From contig JACHLS010000008.1 of the NCBI GenBank assembly GCA_014204635.1, positions 124,001 to 188,000 of the forward strand: a stretch of 64,000 nt of DNA. Direction: 5' to 3'. The stretch is from Sporosarcina luteola (GTDB lineage: Bacteria; Bacillota; Bacilli; Bacillales_A; Planococcaceae). Made by a program: the position numbers and the translations under genes. Shown here piece after piece: positions 8,575 to 16,142 of this stretch. The first letter of the stretch is position 1; each line of letters opens with the position of its first letter. A model generated the notes under the pieces. The model made no database searches, was not told the DNA's origin, and worked only from the letters and a program-made list of their open reading frames with translations.

Positions 8575-9837
8575 TCAACTCACAATAGAACGAACAGCAT
8601 CTACCAAACTAAACCCTCCAAGGAACAGACACACGAGAATAACAAGCCCGCCAATCAAATTTAATTTCAGGGAGTTCCTTTGATTCCCCAGTAAATGTTT
8701 ATTGTTCATGACAATTAACAGATAGACGGCAATGATCGGCAATAAAACCCCATTCAATGCTTGGGCCATCAACAGGATTTCCATCGGACTGAACCCGATG
8801 ACCGACGTAATGATTCCTATGCAGATCACTCCGGTAAAAATGAACTTGAATTTTTTATTTTTCATGCCACCTTCCCATTTCAACACACTGCTAATGGCAA
8901 CTGCAGCCCCTAATGGACTGGCTAAAGCGGAAGAGAATCCGGCCGCAAAAATCCCGATGCAAATGAATGTTTTCGCCCAGGAGCCGAACAGTGGTTCCAA
9001 TTGGTAGGAAAGATCCGCTACACTTTTTACTTCCATCCCGTGCATTGTTGCTCCTGCTGTAATCAGAATCGCTGCAGTGATGAATCCTCCGACAGCGATA
9101 GAAACAATGGTGTCCAGACGTGCTTCCTTCATTTCTTTCACAGTCGTCCAGCGTTCTTGCACCATTGTGGAATGAATAAAAAAATTATAAGGAACGACCG
9201 TCGTGCCGATCAATGCGATAATAACAAGCATGGAACCGCTCGGAACTGATGGAATGAAGGCTCCCGAAAATACCGCCCCAATATCCGGCTTGACAACAAT
9301 CATCGTCGTAATGAATGTTAAACTCATTATTACAACAAGTACGAGCATTACTTTTTCAATCAATCGATAGCTCCCGGATAAACCGAGAATAAGAATAACC
9401 ACACCGATGAAAGGGCTTACAAATTGTTGCGGTATGGAGAATAATGTGGAAATCCCCATAGAGGTACCTAACAGATCACCTGAAATATAAGCCGCACATC
9501 CGACCCCGATGGATATGACTACGAGCCAAATGGAAGCGAATTTGAGAAAAGGCTTGTGGAATTGATCATGAATGGCTTCCCCTAACCCTTTCCGTGAGAT
9601 GACTCCTAATCTAGCCGCCATCTCTTGTAAAACGATTGTTGCGATGATGGAAAAAATAACTGCCCACAAAATTGAGTAGCCAAATGATGCACCTGCCCTT
9701 GTCGCTGTCGTGACTGTCCCGGGACCGATAAAAGATGCCGTTATGACGGCTCCCGGACCGATCGCCTTCAATTTCTGGAAGATTCCTTTCTTCGCAGACA
9801 CGTCTGAATAGGAAGTTGTTGGTTGAACTTTTGTCAT
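8575..9837 (-). CDS. NRAMP-like divalent metal transporter with atypical ion-site motifs
   Basis: Polytopic membrane protein of 420 residues with about 11 hydrophobic helices in the NRAMP/SLC11 arrangement. The start ATG 9837 has AGGAGG six bases upstream. The two discontinuous helices that bind metal in canonical Mn/Fe NRAMPs are altered: the TM1 DPGN is GPGT (residues 38-41) and the TM6 MPH is VPY (215-217). The surrounding helix patterns are intact. It is the last gene of a minus-strand group with a YheO-type regulator and a ureohydrolase. Divalent-cation transport is plausible from the fold, but the canonical Asp and Met ligands are absent, so the ion could differ (Mg-type or another) or the role could have changed. 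Confidence 0.8.
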   Translation of the reverse strand: MTKVQPTTSYSDVSAKKGIFQKLKAIGPGAVITASFIGPGTVTTATRAGASFGYSILWAVIFSIIATIVLQEMAARLGVISRKGLGEAIHDQFHKPFLKFASIWLVVISIGVGCAAYISGDLLGTSMGISTLFSIPQQFVSPFIGVVILILGLSGSYRLIEKVMLVLVVIMSLTFITTMIVVKPDIGAVFSGAFIPSVPSGSMLVIIALIGTTVVPYNFFIHSTMVQERWTTVKEMKEARLDTIVSIAVGGFITAAILITAGATMHGMEVKSVADLSYQLEPLFGSWAKTFICIGIFAAGFSSALASPLGAAVAISSVLKWEGGMKNKKFKFIFTGVICIGIITSVIGFSPMEILLMAQALNGVLLPIIAVYLLIVMNNKHLLGNQRNSLKLNLIGGLVILVCLFLGGFSLVDAVRSIVS

Positions 9838-9856
9838 ATGCCGCCTCCTCATTCCC

Positions 9857-9871
9857 AATATTCCGAATATT
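9857..9871. promoter_or_regulatory. 15-bp palindrome between regulator and transporter genes
   Basis: AATATTC-C-GAATATT is a perfect odd palindrome in the 48-bp gap between the regulator stop and the transporter start. It could be an operator for local control of the transporter. There is no further support. Confidence 0.4.
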
Positions 9872-9885
9872 TACCATGAGGAAAA

Positions 9886-10521
9886 TTACTTTTCCTCTAA
9901 TGAATTGTAGATCGTTTGCTTTGAAACACCGATCAGCTCCGCGATTCGATCAATGGAGCCTTGGATAAGGAACATCCCTTTCTTATCCAACCGTTGCACA
10001 AAACGGATGCGCTCCTCCCGTGTAATTGTCGCCAAGTTGATCCCCAATTCAACTAATGTGCTGTTCGTAATCTGTTCAAACACCTCATCGATATGTGTCG
10101 CATAACTTTCGTCAACCTGTGGATCATCCGCATTGCCGAACGGTTCGACCAAGCCCGCCAGCATTTGTTGAACAGCATTCACCATCGTGACATCAAAATT
10201 GATACCGAGAAAGCCGATGATTTCATTTCGTTCATTGCGAATGAATACAGTCGATGATTTAAGGATTTTTCCGTTTTTCGTATTCGTTTTCATGCCAATT
10301 AAATCTTGTACGTCATCTGGGTTTTTCTTTAATTCACGTAAAATGACTTCGGTTGTCGGCGCGCCTACCGCCCTGCCGGTCACATCGCCCTTTATATATA
10401 TCAACGAGGACTCCAGTTTCGTTGTATCATGGATGACAATTTCACAATTCACGCTAAACACCGCATAGATTGCATCCGCAATCCGTTTATAAGCCTCAAA
10501 TATTTGATGATTCTCTTGCAT
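9886..10521 (-). CDS. YheO-family PAS/HTH transcriptional regulator
   Basis: 211-residue regulator with an N-terminal YheO-like PAS domain (residues about 5-120, including VIHDTTKLESSLIYIKG and GFLGINFDV) and a C-terminal helix-turn-helix ending IAELIGVSKQTIYNSL. Members of this family include DauR, which controls arginine-related catabolism. ATG 10521 is preferred with GGGTG upstream. It lies between the ureohydrolase gene and the transporter gene on the same strand and is the obvious candidate to bind the palindromes around them. Confidence 0.8.
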   Translation of the reverse strand: MQENHQIFEAYKRIADAIYAVFSVNCEIVIHDTTKLESSLIYIKGDVTGRAVGAPTTEVILRELKKNPDDVQDLIGMKTNTKNGKILKSSTVFIRNERNEIIGFLGINFDVTMVNAVQQMLAGLVEPFGNADDPQVDESYATHIDEVFEQITNSTLVELGINLATITREERIRFVQRLDKKGMFLIQGSIDRIAELIGVSKQTIYNSLEEK

Positions 10522-10671
10522 CTGGCTACGCACCCTTTCATTGACGTTTCTACACCCTATTTTCTAACAAAGCGGGCAAAAAATCGAGTCTGCCACCTAA
10601 TCAGAATGAGAGATGCGTGACGTCCTATTGAAAAGGTACTGTAGCAGATAGGATTGATCGATGGCAAATGA

Positions 10672-11646
10672 TTAATGAATACTGCTTTCCAATTCTTTTG
10701 TGCCTTGCTTCGAATGGAGGATATGTCCGGCCAGTGCATAGAGCAGCAAAGTTGACGCGAAGTGAGCCGAGAATTGGTTTGGATCTTGCTGCGGGTACAC
10801 TTCGACAAAGTCCATTCCGATAATGCCAAGCTTACAGATTTCGTGGACCAATGTCAGCAGTTCATAAGACGTCAAGCCATTGCCATCCACCGGGCCGCCA
10901 GGATTAAAAGCGAAATCCAATACATCACTGCAGATCGTCAAGTAAACACAATCGACATCCTTGGATGCCAATGCATGTATTTGTGCGGCCAATTCTTTCA
11001 GGTCGGCATGGGCACGGATTTCATTGACCGTAATAGTGACAGCTCCGGCATTTCTGGCATTGCGGCCTGCTTCCGGCTGATTGCGCGGCCCATGGATGCC
11101 TGTATGGATGACGCTTTCATTCCGGACCCCCTCTTGCTCATACAAACGGGCAAACGGGCTGCATCTTGCAAATGCATCTCCATTGTGGGACGGTAAATTA
11201 TCATAATGTGCATCCAAATGGATGATGCCCACCTTTTTTCCCTGCTCTGTTAATGCCCGCACAATGGGGAACGTGACGCCGTGATCACCGCCAAGTCCAA
11301 TGACAAACTTTCCTGACTTCCAGAGCTCCGATGTAAAGGAAGTAATCCGGTTCATGGTCTCATCAACATTGGCAGGTACGACGTCGATATCTCCCACATC
11401 ACCAATTCGGACATGTTCGAAAACATCCATATCATCGATTTCAGGTAAGTAACCCGAATATCTTGCCGAGCAAAGCCGCATGACCTTCGGGCCTAACTCA
11501 CATCCCGTATAATCTCCCCAAGTCACGGCTCCTTCCCACGGAATCCCGTAAACGATTACATCCACTTCTTCAAAATTTTTCGTTGCTGATACATTCTTCG
11601 CTCCGAGCATACATGGCGTATTACCATAGATCGTATTTTCAGTCAT
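10672..11646 (-). CDS. Agmatinase/arginase-family ureohydrolase, divergent metal site
   Basis: 324-residue arginase-fold protein that would hydrolyse a guanidino compound to urea. GGDHG (119-123) and DAHYD (145-149) supply one half of the dinuclear metal site. In the second half the family motif S-F-D-x-D-x-x-D-P reads T-I-C-S-D-V-L-D-F (237-245), so the first Asp ligand is Cys239, and the usual HG-x-P-F segment reads RCSPF. ATG 11646 is chosen with GGTGG eight bases upstream; the longer GTG start lies within that ribosome site. It heads the group with the YheO-type regulator and NRAMP-like transporter. Substrate is unknown; agmatine, guanidinobutyrate and guanidine are options. Confidence 0.8.
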   Translation of the reverse strand: MTENTIYGNTPCMLGAKNVSATKNFEEVDVIVYGIPWEGAVTWGDYTGCELGPKVMRLCSARYSGYLPEIDDMDVFEHVRIGDVGDIDVVPANVDETMNRITSFTSELWKSGKFVIGLGGDHGVTFPIVRALTEQGKKVGIIHLDAHYDNLPSHNGDAFARCSPFARLYEQEGVRNESVIHTGIHGPRNQPEAGRNARNAGAVTITVNEIRAHADLKELAAQIHALASKDVDCVYLTICSDVLDFAFNPGGPVDGNGLTSYELLTLVHEICKLGIIGMDFVEVYPQQDPNQFSAHFASTLLLYALAGHILHSKQGTKELESSIH

Positions 11647-11672
11647 TTGACTAACCACCTTTTTGATTTATT

Positions 11673-11730
11673 TTAAAACCATTTTTAATTATATTAAAAG
11701 ATGTTTTAATAATTGTCAAACAGTTTTTAA
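11673..11730 (-). promoter_or_regulatory. Promoter with three operator-like repeats at 21-bp spacing
   Basis: On the minus strand TTGACA (11714-11719) and TAATAT (11691-11696) are 17 bp apart and form a good sigma-A promoter for the ureohydrolase gene. Three 16-bp elements of the form TTAAAA-N4-TTTTAA lie at 11673-11688, 11694-11709 and 11715-11730 (the last with a degenerate left arm). Their centres are exactly 21 bp apart. The second covers the -10 region and spacer and the third covers the -35, as expected for repression by a protein binding one DNA face. Confidence 0.65.
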
Positions 11731-11749
11731 TATCTTTCAAAATCACAGA

Positions 11750-11794
11750 CAAAAAAGAGCATTCAATCGCTTATTATTAGCGATTGAATACTCT
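11750..11794 (-). terminator. Terminator of the phosphotransferase operon
   Basis: ATTCAATCGCT pairs with AGCGATTGAAT, extended by AGAG/CTCT, and on the minus strand runs into six T residues. It lies 20 bp after the phosphotransferase stop. Confidence 0.85.
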
Positions 11795-11813
11795 ATAAAC
11801 AAATTTATCTAGC

Positions 11814-12671
11814 TTATGCCACCAAAGGTTTCCCCTTCAAATAAGGGTTATTTTCAATAAAGGCGGCAACTTTTTCCTTAGTACCAGGCAGAATAGGGAC
11901 ACCTTCATGTCTGAATAAAAAAACCCAGCGCAGGCAGGCTAATGCTTCAAACTGTGCCAGATTTCCCACCTTACGCTCTGTTAAATAAGTAGTGCGAAAT
12001 GCATCCGCATCTTGTTCGGATACATATAGGTGCAACAGCAGGAAAGTCCACGCAAAATCATATCGGGCATCACCCCATTGCGCATTTGTCCAATCAATTA
12101 CGGTGAAGCGGTTATCCTTTTGGACAATGTTATGTAGATGATAATCTCCATGTATGAGATGACTTTGATTGAGTTGCCCTCTCTGCGTTACTGATTGTAA
12201 CAGCATAAAAATGTCTGGATGCTGTTGAACCTCAGGGAAAAAGTAATGGATAAAATCATATCTCGGAATCTGCACCTGCTGAAGGTCATAAACCGATAAT
12301 CCATGAATCAAAGACAGGATTTTTGCCATCTCTATCATATCTTCTGCTGTACATGTGAACAGGGATTCCCCATCATCTGTCGTCAGCATCACTTGATTCC
12401 CCTCACGGTCCCGCCCCCAACCATAAGGGGTCGATACTGGAATTCTCCGACTCTGGAGAACATCCAGCAATCTGTATTGATATCCAACGTCTGGATTGCC
12501 ATTTTTATTCCATACTTTTAGGACATACCATTCCCCGTCGGCTCGCAGCTTCCACACTTCCGCCTCGAATCCTTGATCCACTGGATGCAATGTAATTTCA
12601 GAAGCTCGATTCAACAAAACGATGAGGTTTTCTTTTATGTTCTCCCATTTGATTGATCGCAGTATATTCAT
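11814..12671 (-). CDS. Aminoglycoside phosphotransferase-family kinase
   Basis: 285-residue APH/choline-kinase fold protein. The catalytic loop HGDYHLHNIV (residues about 174-183) and the metal-binding IDWTNAQWGDARYDFAW are intact. The N-terminal lobe has the VLKVW lysine strand. The family includes antibiotic kinases and many metabolic small-molecule kinases, and the sequence alone does not decide the substrate. Its ATG overlaps the stop of the preceding small membrane gene (ATGA at 12668-12671), so the two are translationally coupled. Confidence 0.8.
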   Translation of the reverse strand: MNILRSIKWENIKENLIVLLNRASEITLHPVDQGFEAEVWKLRADGEWYVLKVWNKNGNPDVGYQYRLLDVLQSRRIPVSTPYGWGRDREGNQVMLTTDDGESLFTCTAEDMIEMAKILSLIHGLSVYDLQQVQIPRYDFIHYFFPEVQQHPDIFMLLQSVTQRGQLNQSHLIHGDYHLHNIVQKDNRFTVIDWTNAQWGDARYDFAWTFLLLHLYVSEQDADAFRTTYLTERKVGNLAQFEALACLRWVFLFRHEGVPILPGTKEKVAAFIENNPYLKGKPLVA

Positions 12672-12871
12672 TTGGTGTTCCTTTCCTTTAAAAGAGCGAT
12701 TATTTCTTCATTCTGTTTGATGATCGTCTCCAAATGTTTCTCAGTCGAGCCGGATTGACTGGCCTTGCTGGGAGAGTTAGCAACTAATCTGCGAGCATAC
12801 TGCATGAATGATAAGATACATACTAGAGATAGGCCAACTAGAATGAGTAAAATAATGAGCATAGGGTCCAT
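12668..12871 (-). CDS. Small single-span membrane protein of unknown function
   Basis: 67 residues: an N-terminal membrane helix (about 4-25), a short basic stretch and a polar C-terminal helix with heptad-like spacing (HLETIIKQNEEIIALLKER) that may form a coiled coil. The start has a very strong GGGAGGGAAGGTGA ribosome site, and the stop overlaps the downstream kinase start by 4 bp, which supports a real gene. No family recognised. Confidence 0.65.
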   Translation of the reverse strand: MDPMLIILLILVGLSLVCILSFMQYARRLVANSPSKASQSGSTEKHLETIIKQNEEIIALLKERNTK

Positions 12872-12910
12872 TCACCTTCCCTCCCTTCAACATAAAGTTC
12901 AAAATACAAC

Positions 12911-13396
12911 TTACATATTCCTACTGTATTCCTTAAGTTGCAATTCCTCAATCAATTCTATAGACCGCTTGCTCATAACATAATCGAGGATATGTTCTTT
13001 AATGTTCGGATAAAGGACGATCTGGTCCAGATCTGCAAGTGGGATCCATTTCACCCCAGTCTGATTGGGATCGGGGACAGCCGGGTACTTGGGTATGCTT
13101 CCGTCCCGCAGTGTACAATCGAAATATAACGCCAAGGAAGGTGTCGCTCCGTACCTATACTCGTTCACAGCAGGCGAATATTCATACACGAATGCCAGCG
13201 GCCCTACCTCCACTTTAGCAGAGGCCTCTTCCCACGCCTCCCTCCGCACTGTATCACGAATCGTTTCATCCGTTTCCACACCACCGCCCGGCAAATTATA
13301 ATGGACCCCCTTCTCTTCCTTTTGAAATTCCACTAGAAGGACTGCATCATTTCGGATAATTAACGCTCCTGCTTTCACTCTTATATGATACGTCAT
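12911..13396 (-). CDS. NUDIX hydrolase
   Basis: About 161-residue NUDIX protein. The Nudix box GGGVETDETIRDTVRREAWEEAS (residues about 39-61) fits G-x5-E-x7-REUXEE with a Ser where Gly is usual near the end. These enzymes cleave nucleoside diphosphates linked to another moiety. ATG 13396 is used because GGGGG is 7 bp upstream; an ATG 6 bp earlier is too close to it. Substrate is not predictable. Confidence 0.82.
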   Translation of the reverse strand: MTYHIRVKAGALIIRNDAVLLVEFQKEEKGVHYNLPGGGVETDETIRDTVRREAWEEASAKVEVGPLAFVYEYSPAVNEYRYGATPSLALYFDCTLRDGSIPKYPAVPDPNQTGVKWIPLADLDQIVLYPNIKEHILDYVMSKRSIELIEELQLKEYSRNM

Positions 13397-13594
13397 CGCC
13401 ATTCCCCCTTTTCTCCAAACAGAATTTTCGTACTGCACATCCTATTATAGTTCTCTAAGCAACATCGAAATTCCTTTTAATTGGATTCTTTTTCTAGCAT
13501 CGTCGTTTTCTATCGACCGACTGTTTAGACGCCGAGACAAACAGTTGAATATTTTACAATATATAACCTTTAACAGGTAAAGGAGGTGGCAGCG

Positions 13595-13876
13595 GTGAGG
13601 CAGGGAAGGAAAAGAAATTTAGGCTTCTGCGTCTTCCCGGGGTATAACTGGTGCGGACCGGGCTGCAGTGGACCCGGTGACCCGGTAAATAAAGTCGATG
13701 CGGCATGTAAGGCGCATGATCTTTGCTATCAAAGAGGCGGCCGGCCTTGTGAATGCGATGAGGAATTCCTCCGACGGTTGCGCTTCGAAACCAATTCATC
13801 CTCGGAAGCCGGAAGACATGCCCGCATACTGTATCGATATATGAAGATACAAACGTTCTTTACTTGTGGATTTTAA
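13595..13876 (+). CDS. Phospholipase A2-like small protein (VP1-type)
   Basis: 93 residues with the signature of the minimal PLA2 fold also seen in parvovirus VP1. A glycine-rich calcium loop (YNWCGPGCSGPG) is followed by DAACKAHDLCYQRGG, which contains the HD catalytic pair, and then CECDEEFLRRL. Four or more cysteines could form disulfides, yet no signal peptide is visible. AAAGGAGG at 13579-13586 is 8 bp before the GTG start at 13595. It is divergent from the NUDIX gene and followed by a terminator. Lipase activity and location are inference. Confidence 0.7.
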   Translation: MRQGRKRNLGFCVFPGYNWCGPGCSGPGDPVNKVDAACKAHDLCYQRGGRPCECDEEFLRRLRFETNSSSEAGRHARILYRYMKIQTFFTCGF

Positions 13877-13889
13877 GCAGGCACAATGA

Positions 13890-13930
13890 CAAAGCCCGGA
13901 ATTCCGTCAAAGTGAGTTCCCGGCTTTATT
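13890..13930 (+). terminator. Terminator after the PLA2-like gene
   Basis: AAAGCCCGGAA pairs with TTCCCGGCTTT with a single mismatch, followed by ATTTC. It lies 14 bp after the stop codon. Confidence 0.65.
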
Positions 13931-14051
13931 TCATGACGCACTTTCAGTTCTCCTAGCTGGAGACTCGCCATAGAATGAAATCATAGGAAATAAAAAGGGT
14001 TTCCTTTACCATACCACGAACTTAATAGCTAACACGGAAGGAGGAACTTAA

Positions 14052-16124
14052 ATGAAACCACCTGTAGCAAAACAAACTCCCCATCTCCATGAACTGCATG
14101 GCGATGTACGGGAAGATGATTATTACTGGCTGAAGGACCGCAACAATCCGGATGTCATCGAGTACTTAGAAAAAGAGAATGAGTATTTCAAGAACATCAT
14201 GCATCCTCTGGAAGACCAGACAGAACAAATTTATCAGAGCATGGTCGATCGCGTTCCCGAAACGGAAGTGCAAGTGCCCGTGCAGCGAGGACCATTTTTC
14301 TATTATTCCCGTCAAGACAAAAGCAAGCAGTATCCAATCTACGCACGTAAACGTGCCGCAAACCGAGAATTTTTGCAGGAAGCGCCGGAGGAAATCGTAC
14401 TTGATCTGAATGAATTGGCGGAGGAAGATGGCTATTTAAGCGTTACTGCACAACGGATGAGCACGGATCATACCCGTCTTGCCTATTTGGAGAACCGGGA
14501 CGGGACTGACCGGTATACGGTCTATGTAAAAGATATAGAAACTGGGGATCTTCTGCCAGACCGCATTTCAAATGTCTTTATTTATGGGAGTCTAGAATGG
14601 AGCCGGTGCGGTGACTATCTTTTTTACATAACCGTGGATGAAAACGAACGGGCCTGCCGATTATGGCGGCACCAACTAGGAAGCGAATCGGAGACTGATG
14701 AGCTGATCTATGAAGAAACGGATGAGACGTTCACGTTATACATCGGATCATCCCAAAGCGGAAAATTCATCTTTGTTTATTCCCATTCGACAACGACGAG
14801 TGAAATCCGGATGATCGATGCGGATTCTCCCCTATCCCCGCCACAATTGGTGGACGAACGGCGTGAAGGGACTTTGTATGATGTCGAGCATTGGGAGGAC
14901 AGCCTTCTCATTTTGACAAATGAGAACGCATTGAACTTCCAGCTGCTCAAAGCACCGCTCCGTGACTTACATACGCGGACGAACGTCATCGAGTACGATG
15001 AAGAACGCTATCTTCAGGACATGTTTCCTTTCAAGGATGCACTGCTCATAACGGGAAGGGAAAAGGGGGTAACCCAAGTCTGGAAGCTAAAAGACGGCGA
15101 GCTGGACCGGATTGAGTGGGAGGAACCTATTTACACAGTTTCCGTAGTATCGGATCAAAGTTATGATGCAGCTGAAGTCTTACTTGAGTATGAATCATTA
15201 CTCACTCCCGAAACTACATACGGACTAAATCTCACGACTGGAGAAAAATATTGCCTGCAAGTGGCGCCTGTCAGTGGCAACTATAGCCGTTCCTCTTACC
15301 GCCAGGAGCAGCTTTGGGCGACTGCTAATGATGGCGTCAAGATACCGATAAACGTCGTCTATCGAGAAGGGGCGCTCGATCAAGGTCCCGCTCCCCTTAT
15401 CCTGCATGGCTATGGTTCCTATGGTGCAAACAGTGATCCGGATTTCAACCCGTATCGCCTTCCTATTTTGGACAAAGGGGTTGTGTTTGCCACTGCCCAA
15501 GTTCGCGGCGGTTCTGAAATGGGACGGAACTGGTATGAAGATGGGAAGATGATGCATAAGCGCAACACATTCACCGACTTCATCGCCGCTGCAAACCACC
15601 TGATTGACGAGGGCTACACAACACCAAGCCAAATGGCGGCGCGTGGCGGCAGTGCCGGGGGCTTGCTCGTCGGTGCAGTCGCCAACATGGCTGGGGAGCT
15701 ATTCCAAGTCATTGTTCCGGCCGTGCCGTTCGTTGATGTCGTCACGACGATGCTCGATACATCCATTCCTCTTACGACGCTGGAGTGGGATGAATGGGGA
15801 AATCCACAAAAAGCGGAGGACTATTTTTATATGAAGTCCTATAGCCCGTATGACAATGTGGAAGCGAAGGACTATCCACATCTGTATATTACGACAGGCC
15901 TGAACGACCCGCGCGTTGGATATTGGGAACCCGCCAAATGGGTGGCACGCCTGAGAAGGCTGAAAACGGACGACAATATCCTGGTATTGAAAACGAACAT
16001 GGGCGCCGGTCACTTTGGAGCATCCGGACGTTTCAACCACCTGAAAGAAGCAGCTGAATACTACGCATTTGTTCTTGATAAATTAGGTGTCACTAATAAT
16101 GCGGACATGGCGAACCCCCGTTAA
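14052..16124 (+). CDS. Oligopeptidase B / prolyl oligopeptidase family serine peptidase
   Basis: S9A peptidase of 690 residues: an N-terminal seven-bladed propeller (about 10-410) and a C-terminal alpha/beta hydrolase. The nucleophile motif GGSAGGLL (Ser near residue 534), the Asp in GLNDPRVGYWEPAKW and the His in AGHFGASG form the triad. The lack of a signal peptide indicates a cytoplasmic enzyme degrading short peptides. Overall pattern and length match oligopeptidase B (cleaving after basic residues) better than true prolyl oligopeptidase. GGAAGGAGGAACTTAA precedes the ATG. It is a single-gene transcript. Confidence 0.88.
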   Translation: MKPPVAKQTPHLHELHGDVREDDYYWLKDRNNPDVIEYLEKENEYFKNIMHPLEDQTEQIYQSMVDRVPETEVQVPVQRGPFFYYSRQDKSKQYPIYARKRAANREFLQEAPEEIVLDLNELAEEDGYLSVTAQRMSTDHTRLAYLENRDGTDRYTVYVKDIETGDLLPDRISNVFIYGSLEWSRCGDYLFYITVDENERACRLWRHQLGSESETDELIYEETDETFTLYIGSSQSGKFIFVYSHSTTTSEIRMIDADSPLSPPQLVDERREGTLYDVEHWEDSLLILTNENALNFQLLKAPLRDLHTRTNVIEYDEERYLQDMFPFKDALLITGREKGVTQVWKLKDGELDRIEWEEPIYTVSVVSDQSYDAAEVLLEYESLLTPETTYGLNLTTGEKYCLQVAPVSGNYSRSSYRQEQLWATANDGVKIPINVVYREGALDQGPAPLILHGYGSYGANSDPDFNPYRLPILDKGVVFATAQVRGGSEMGRNWYEDGKMMHKRNTFTDFIAAANHLIDEGYTTPSQMAARGGSAGGLLVGAVANMAGELFQVIVPAVPFVDVVTTMLDTSIPLTTLEWDEWGNPQKAEDYFYMKSYSPYDNVEAKDYPHLYITTGLNDPRVGYWEPAKWVARLRRLKTDDNILVLKTNMGAGHFGASGRFNHLKEAAEYYAFVLDKLGVTNNADMANPR

Positions 16125-16142
16125 CCGGGGGTTGCTTTTTTC
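16112..16142 (+). terminator. Terminator overlapping the oligopeptidase stop
   Basis: AACCCCCG and its complement flank TTAA, which holds the stop codon, followed by GCTTTTTTC. It may also serve the convergent anti-sigma gene ending at 16142. Confidence 0.8.
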
